Assembly (NCBI GenBank): GCA_947374705.1
Contig: CANCDA010000127.1
Location: forward strand, 1-7,313
DNA length: 7,313 nucleotides
Direction: 5' to 3'
Source of the DNA: Comamonadaceae bacterium
Lineage (GTDB): Bacteria; Pseudomonadota; Gammaproteobacteria; Burkholderiales; Burkholderiaceae_C
Shown: positions 4,361 to 7,313 of the stretch, in pieces
How positions within the stretch are numbered: the stretch's first letter is position 1
How the letters are laid out: the number at the start of each line of letters is the position of its first letter
Made by a program: the position numbers and the translations under genes
Notes under the pieces: generated by a model
Told to the model about the DNA's origin: nothing
The model's input: the letters and a program-made list of their open reading frames with translations, nothing else
Database searches by the model: none

Positions 4361-6967
4361 GTGACAGAAACCAACCCTTCTCCGTGGCCAAACCATTGGC
4401 CAACCTGGATCGCCCGCATCGCCGCCCACCTTCAATCGCGCCAGGCCCATCCGGCCCGCTGCGTGGTGTTGCTGCCCTTTGCGCAACTCATGCCCGTGGC
4501 CGCGCGCCACTGGGCGCAAGCCTACCCAACCGGGTTCGCCCCGCGCTTTGAAACCACGTTGAGCTGGAGCCGCAGTCTGGGTATGGGGCTTCGGGAGGCT
4601 GACGCGACACGCATCGCCTTCGACACCGCGCTGGACGTGCTCACGGCCCGCACCCTGCTGGAGCAGGCTGGTCTGTCTGAGCGCGCAGAAGCCCTGGCCC
4701 CCCGACTGGTCGAAGCGGCCCATCAACTCGGCCCCTTGGCCGCTGCGGTGCACCCCACCCAACGCGTGTTGTGGGCCAGCCAAGCCCGCGTGACGGCGCA
4801 AATGGGCATGGAAGCCCCCGCGCTGGAGTGGGAGGCGCTGGTGGCTCAGACGGCCATCGCTTGGGCGGCCCATTCGGCATACACCACCGATGTGTTGTTT
4901 GAGCCCGAGGTGCGAGATGCGACCGATGCGCTCATTGTGTTGCAAGGCTTGCAGCCCGACCCTTTGGTGACCGCGTTGCAGTCGGTGTGGGCGCAGCGCA
5001 TGTGCACGATAGCGATGGATGAAACATCCGCTCATCCTGAGCTTGTCGAAGGATCGAAGCGTGAAAGCGGTTGGTGTTTCCACCCGACCCGCGACGCCCA
5101 AGACGAAGCCCAGCGCGCCGCCGCCTGCGTGTTGCAGCATGTCAACGCGGACCGCACGCCTGTGGCCTTGGTCGCCAACGACCGTGCCTTGACCCGACGC
5201 ATCCGCGCCATGCTGGAGGGCCGCGGCCTGCGCCTGCGCGATGAGACCGGTTGGAAGCTCTCCACCAGCCGGGCCGGTGCCCACGTGATGGGCGCATTGC
5301 GCGCCTGTGTCTGGAATGCCTCGACCGACAGCGTGATGGATTGGCTCAAAAACGCACCCACCCTGGACGCCACAGCGATACAAGCGCTAGAAGCCCAACT
5401 GCGCCGCCACCCGGTGCGCGAATGGCGCTTGTACGCATCCCTTCAACCCGAGCTGACCCCACTGCTCACCCAAGTCAACACCTGGCGTGACGAGATGCAG
5501 CGCAGCCGCACCTTGCCTCAGTGGCAAGCGGCTTTGCAAACCTTGCTCGAACACAGCGGGCAATGGACGCCACTGCAACAAGACACGGCGGGCGTCAAAC
5601 TGCTGGCAACTTTACGCTTGAGCGACAAGGTCTCACCCGAGTGGCAAGCCCTGCTGGCTCAAGCGAGCTGGGCCACACGGCGCATGAGCCTGACCGCGTT
5701 TACCCAGTGGGTGAACCAGGCGCTAGAAGCGGCCAGCTTCACGCCGGATTACCCCGATGACGAGCAGGTGGTGATCTTGCCGCTAAGCCAAATGCTGGCG
5801 CGCTCCTTTAAGGCGATGGTCATGCCCGGCTGCGATGAAGCCCGCTTCAGCCCCTCGCCCGAACCGCCCGGTGTGTGGACACCCGCGCAGCGTCTGGCCT
5901 TGGGCCTGCCCACGCGCGAGCAACTGGCATTGGCCCTGCAAGCCGCTTGGCAACAAGCCCTGCAAACCCCGTGCGTGGATCTGCTGTGGCGCGAGAGCGA
6001 CGACGGTGGCGAGACCCTGCTGCCCAGTCCCCTGGTGCAACTGCTGCGGCTGCAAACGGTTCAATCCAACTCTGCGCACACGGGAGACGCCCCCGACCCG
6101 CGCCCGCAGCGCGAAGTCTGGCCCACCCCCCTGGGCCGCCCCGCACCGGCTGCCCCAGCCTTGAGTTTGAAACGCGTCTCAGCCAGCGCCTACAACGATT
6201 TGCGCCGCTGCCCCTACCGCTACTTTGCCCTACAACTACTGGGCTTGAAAGAGTCGGACGAGCTGGAGGCGGAACTCGACAAACGCGACTTCGGCCTGTG
6301 GCTGCACGCGGTGCTCAAGCAGTTTCACGATCAACTCAAAGACCTGGCCAGCCCCGATGCAGCGACGCTGCTCTCGTTCTTGGACGCGGCGGCAGACCAG
6401 ACCACCGAATCGCAGGACCTGGCTGAAGATGAATTCCTCCCCTTCATGGCCGCCTGGCCCAGCGTACGCGACGGCTACCTCGTGTGGCTGCAAAAGCACC
6501 AAGCCGAAGGTGCGCGTTTTGATGTGGCCGAGCAATGGCTGGAACTCTCCCTGGGCCCACTCACGCTGGTGGGTCGGGTGGATCGCATAGATAAAGTTCA
6601 CGCGCCTGGATCGGGCCATGATGGCCAAGAGGTGGCCTTGGTCATCGACTACAAAACTGAATCAATTGGCGTCACCAAAGACCGCATCAAAATGCCGCTG
6701 GAGGACACCCAGCTTGCCTTCTACGCCGCTTTGTTGCCGCACGATACCTTGCGGGCGGCGTATGTGAATGTGGGGGAAAAAACGGGCACTGCTTTGGTTG
6801 AGCAAGACGACGTTGTGCATGTGCGGGATGCGCTGGTGGAGGGGCTGTTGCATGACATGGAGCGTATTGCTGAGGGGGCTTTGCTGCCGGCGTTGGGGGA
6901 GGGGACGGCTTGTGAGTTTTGCGCTGCGAGAGGCTTGTGTCGTAAGGATTTTTGGAGTTTGTTGTGA
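4361..6967 (+). CDS. PD-(D/E)XK nuclease family protein, AddB/RecB-like (probable DNA repair)
   Basis: A protein of 868 residues. The C-terminal third (about 605-868) is a RecB-type nuclease domain. It shows LRRCPYRYF (C617), FGLWLHAVL (H649), GRVDRID (D741), VIDYKTE (D763, K765) and the QLAFY motif (Q784, Y788). C617 with C851, C854 and C860 (CxxCx5C near the end) matches the four-cysteine iron-sulfur arrangement of AddB and related nucleases. The first 600 residues are alpha-helical-looking. They open with a VVLLPFAQLMP strand like the start of AddB/RecC-type inactive helicase folds, but I see no Walker A motif. Such proteins usually pair with a UvrD/AddA-like helicase in double-strand break processing; that gene is not found directly downstream here. 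The GTG start at 4361 has only a weak ribosome binding site and is chosen as the earliest sensible start. Residues around 223-236 come from an inserted repeat, and codon use shifts near the 3' end. The nuclease call is firm; the pathway is inference. Confidence 0.88.
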   Translation: MTETNPSPWPNHWPTWIARIAAHLQSRQAHPARCVVLLPFAQLMPVAARHWAQAYPTGFAPRFETTLSWSRSLGMGLREADATRIAFDTALDVLTARTLLEQAGLSERAEALAPRLVEAAHQLGPLAAAVHPTQRVLWASQARVTAQMGMEAPALEWEALVAQTAIAWAAHSAYTTDVLFEPEVRDATDALIVLQGLQPDPLVTALQSVWAQRMCTIAMDETSAHPELVEGSKRESGWCFHPTRDAQDEAQRAAACVLQHVNADRTPVALVANDRALTRRIRAMLEGRGLRLRDETGWKLSTSRAGAHVMGALRACVWNASTDSVMDWLKNAPTLDATAIQALEAQLRRHPVREWRLYASLQPELTPLLTQVNTWRDEMQRSRTLPQWQAALQTLLEHSGQWTPLQQDTAGVKLLATLRLSDKVSPEWQALLAQASWATRRMSLTAFTQWVNQALEAASFTPDYPDDEQVVILPLSQMLARSFKAMVMPGCDEARFSPSPEPPGVWTPAQRLALGLPTREQLALALQAAWQQALQTPCVDLLWRESDDGGETLLPSPLVQLLRLQTVQSNSAHTGDAPDPRPQREVWPTPLGRPAPAAPALSLKRVSASAYNDLRRCPYRYFALQLLGLKESDELEAELDKRDFGLWLHAVLKQFHDQLKDLASPDAATLLSFLDAAADQTTESQDLAEDEFLPFMAAWPSVRDGYLVWLQKHQAEGARFDVAEQWLELSLGPLTLVGRVDRIDKVHAPGSGHDGQEVALVIDYKTESIGVTKDRIKMPLEDTQLAFYAALLPHDTLRAAYVNVGEKTGTALVEQDDVVHVRDALVEGLLHDMERIAEGALLPALGEGTACEFCAARGLCRKDFWSLL
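5025..5061. repeat. Short palindromic repeat ('PELVEG' type) inside the nuclease gene
   Basis: The core TCATCCTGAGCTTGTCGAAG (5032-5051) is the well-known short repeat dispersed in many Burkholderiales genomes. It is an imperfect inverted repeat: CGCT (5029-5032) with AGCG (5058-5061), and ATCCT (5034-5038) with AGGAT (5050-5054). In the gene's frame it reads AHPELVEGSKR, and on the other strand FDKLRMSG, both peptide strings typical of this repeat when it falls in genes. TGAAA occurs on both sides (5020-5024 and 5062-5066). It keeps the frame open. Confidence 0.75.
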
Positions 6968-7004
6968 TTGTTTTTTTTGGTTTGTTTTTTGAAGACCTCG
7001 CCTT

Positions 7005-7037
7005 CCCCCCCTATCCCCCCCGCCCCTTTCCACCCCC
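7005..7037 (-). other. Strong G-quadruplex motif (C-rich on plus strand)
   Basis: On the minus strand, four G runs of 5, 4, 7 and 7 are separated by loops of 6, 1 and 3 bases (plus-strand C runs 7033-7037, 7023-7026, 7015-7021 and 7005-7011). This meets the usual rule for a stable quadruplex with room to spare. The plus-strand RNA would be C-rich and G-poor, the composition preferred by Rho, so it could form part of a Rho-dependent terminator for the nuclease gene. Confidence 0.7.
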
Positions 7038-7054
7038 GCCGGGGCGGAAAGGGG
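7023..7054 (+). terminator. Strong hairpin downstream of the nuclease gene
   Basis: CCCCTTTCC (7023-7031) pairs perfectly with GGAAAGGGG (7046-7054). Inside, CCCC/GGGG adds four more pairs past one A-C mismatch, with a 4-base loop. It starts 56 bases after the stop codon of the nuclease gene. There is no U-run after it on the plus strand, so it may protect a 3' end or act together with the upstream C-rich tract rather than terminate alone. Confidence 0.5.
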
Positions 7055-7058
7055 AGCC

Positions 7059-7184
7059 TCATTTGACCTCGCGGTTAACTACAGACCTGCCTGGGGGATT
7101 TTTGTGGGGGTGTCGCGCTCTGCCTTTTTCGTCCTTCCAGTCGTCCCACGCGTCATTCCCGCGCAGGCGCATAAGCGCTAACAT
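7059..7184 (-). CDS. Possible 41-residue reading frame, unknown
   Basis: ATG at 7184 is preceded by AGGAG at six bases (7195-7191), a good ribosome binding site. The predicted peptide begins MLALMRLRGNDAWDDWKDEK and is charged, with no recognised domain and no signal peptide. Part of it (RLRGNDA) is coded by the half repeat at 7151-7169, which argues that this may be chance or a decayed gene. Its ribosome binding site overlaps the stop of the minus-strand frame that enters from the right edge, an arrangement like coupled genes. Low confidence that it is translated. Confidence 0.2.
   Translation of the reverse strand: MLALMRLRGNDAWDDWKDEKGRARHPHKNPPGRSVVNREVK
7151..7169. repeat. Half of a dRS3-like palindromic intergenic repeat
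   Basis: CGTCATTCCCGCGCAGGCG is the left part of a common proteobacterial repeat built on ATTCCC-N8-GGGAAT (the pattern named dRS3 in Neisseria). Here the sequence departs from the pattern before the expected GGGAAT arm, so only one arm and the loop remain. It could be a truncated copy or a deletion endpoint. Confidence 0.5.
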
Positions 7185-7193
7185 AATATGCTC

Positions 7194-7313
7194 CTAAGAC
7201 GCGATTTCTGCCGAACCCGCCTTCGCGGTGGCTCGGCCAAACTGTGGGCTATAGTTTTCCATCGCATGAGTGTATCTCTCAGGGACAAACGGGGTAGCAC
7301 TGCTCGCGCAAGC
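7194..7313 (-). CDS. Short open frame entering from the right edge (possible gene end)
   Basis: An open frame of 39 codons from the window edge to TAG (7196-7194), containing TPFVPERYTHAMENYSPQFG and ending in GSAEIAS. There is an internal ATG at codon 18. It may be the 3' end of a leftward gene beyond the window, or non-coding. I do not recognise the peptide. A plus-strand frame from ATG 7266 (MSVSLRDKRG) competes for the same bases, so the coding strand is undecided. Confidence 0.2.
   Translation of the reverse strand, partial: ACASSATPFVPERYTHAMENYSPQFGRATAKAGSAEIAS

Larger units (their letters stand above)
6968..7313. other. Intergenic region without a convincing gene
   Basis: 346 bases after the nuclease gene. 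It begins with T-rich sequence (T8 at 6971-6978, T6 at 6985-6990), followed by C-rich runs (7005-7037), a strong hairpin (7023-7054), two G5 runs (7093-7097, 7106-7110), a half repeat (7151-7169) and, near the edge, TATAGT (7250-7255) ahead of a possible ATG at 7266. Only very short reading frames are present. The helicase gene often found next to this kind of nuclease does not start here. Confidence 0.7.

Noticed and set aside
4262..5383. Long open frame upstream of and in frame with trxA on the minus strand
   Set aside because: It is antisense to the clearly coding nuclease gene, its translation has no recognisable domain, and the trxA start at 4261 has a good ribosome binding site and family-typical N-terminus.
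7266..7313. Plus-strand ATG with 16 open codons (MSVSLRDKRG) at the right edge
   Set aside because: Too short to judge, no clear ribosome binding site, and it conflicts with the minus-strand frame over the same bases; the TATAGT upstream lacks a -35 partner.
1..7313. CRISPR arrays, tRNA or rRNA genes, and complete insertion sequences
   Set aside because: No regularly spaced repeats, tRNA-like cloverleaf, rRNA sequence or transposase frame could be recognised on either strand.

Overview
The window looks like chromosomal DNA from a betaproteobacterium, most probably Burkholderiales and Comamonadaceae-like (Limnohabitans, Rhodoferax or Acidovorax relatives). The reasons are the high G+C, the trxA-rho-rpmE2 gene order, the sequence character of the Rho and type B L31 proteins, and a repeat of the 'PELVEG' type that is frequent in that group. 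This placement is inference from the sequence alone; no database was searched.

Layout from left to right. Positions 1-277 (minus) hold the N-terminal part of a MATE-family multidrug/Na+ efflux transporter that runs off the left edge. Next, almost touching it on the same strand, is a polytopic membrane protein of about 575 residues resembling ArnT/PMT-type (GT-C) glycosyltransferases (282-2009). A strong hairpin (2069-2094) separates it from a housekeeping block read leftwards: thioredoxin trxA (3929-4261), transcription terminator rho (2461-3723) and ribosomal protein L31 type B rpmE2 (2116-2379). The trxA-rho gap of about 205 bases contains a hairpin just after trxA, an extended -10 promoter candidate, and a pyrimidine-rich leader with mutually exclusive hairpins, which could serve Rho autoregulation. 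The trxA gene and a rightward gene of 868 codons (4361-6967) diverge from a 99-base intergenic region. The 868-residue protein ends in a RecB/AddB-like PD-(D/E)XK nuclease domain with four cysteines placed as in the AddB iron-sulfur cluster, and is probably a DNA repair nuclease.

The right end (6968-7313) has no convincing gene. It contains a T-rich then C-rich tract with very strong G-quadruplex potential on the minus strand, an overlapping strong hairpin, half of a known-looking palindromic repeat, and two very short minus-strand reading frames with a good ribosome binding site between them.

The window is mostly conserved core genome and I do not see a new multi-gene system in it. The points most worth checking are a short palindromic repeat inserted in frame inside the nuclease gene (5025-5061), the absence of the expected helicase gene directly after the nuclease, the rho leader, and the unusual 3' flank of the nuclease gene.
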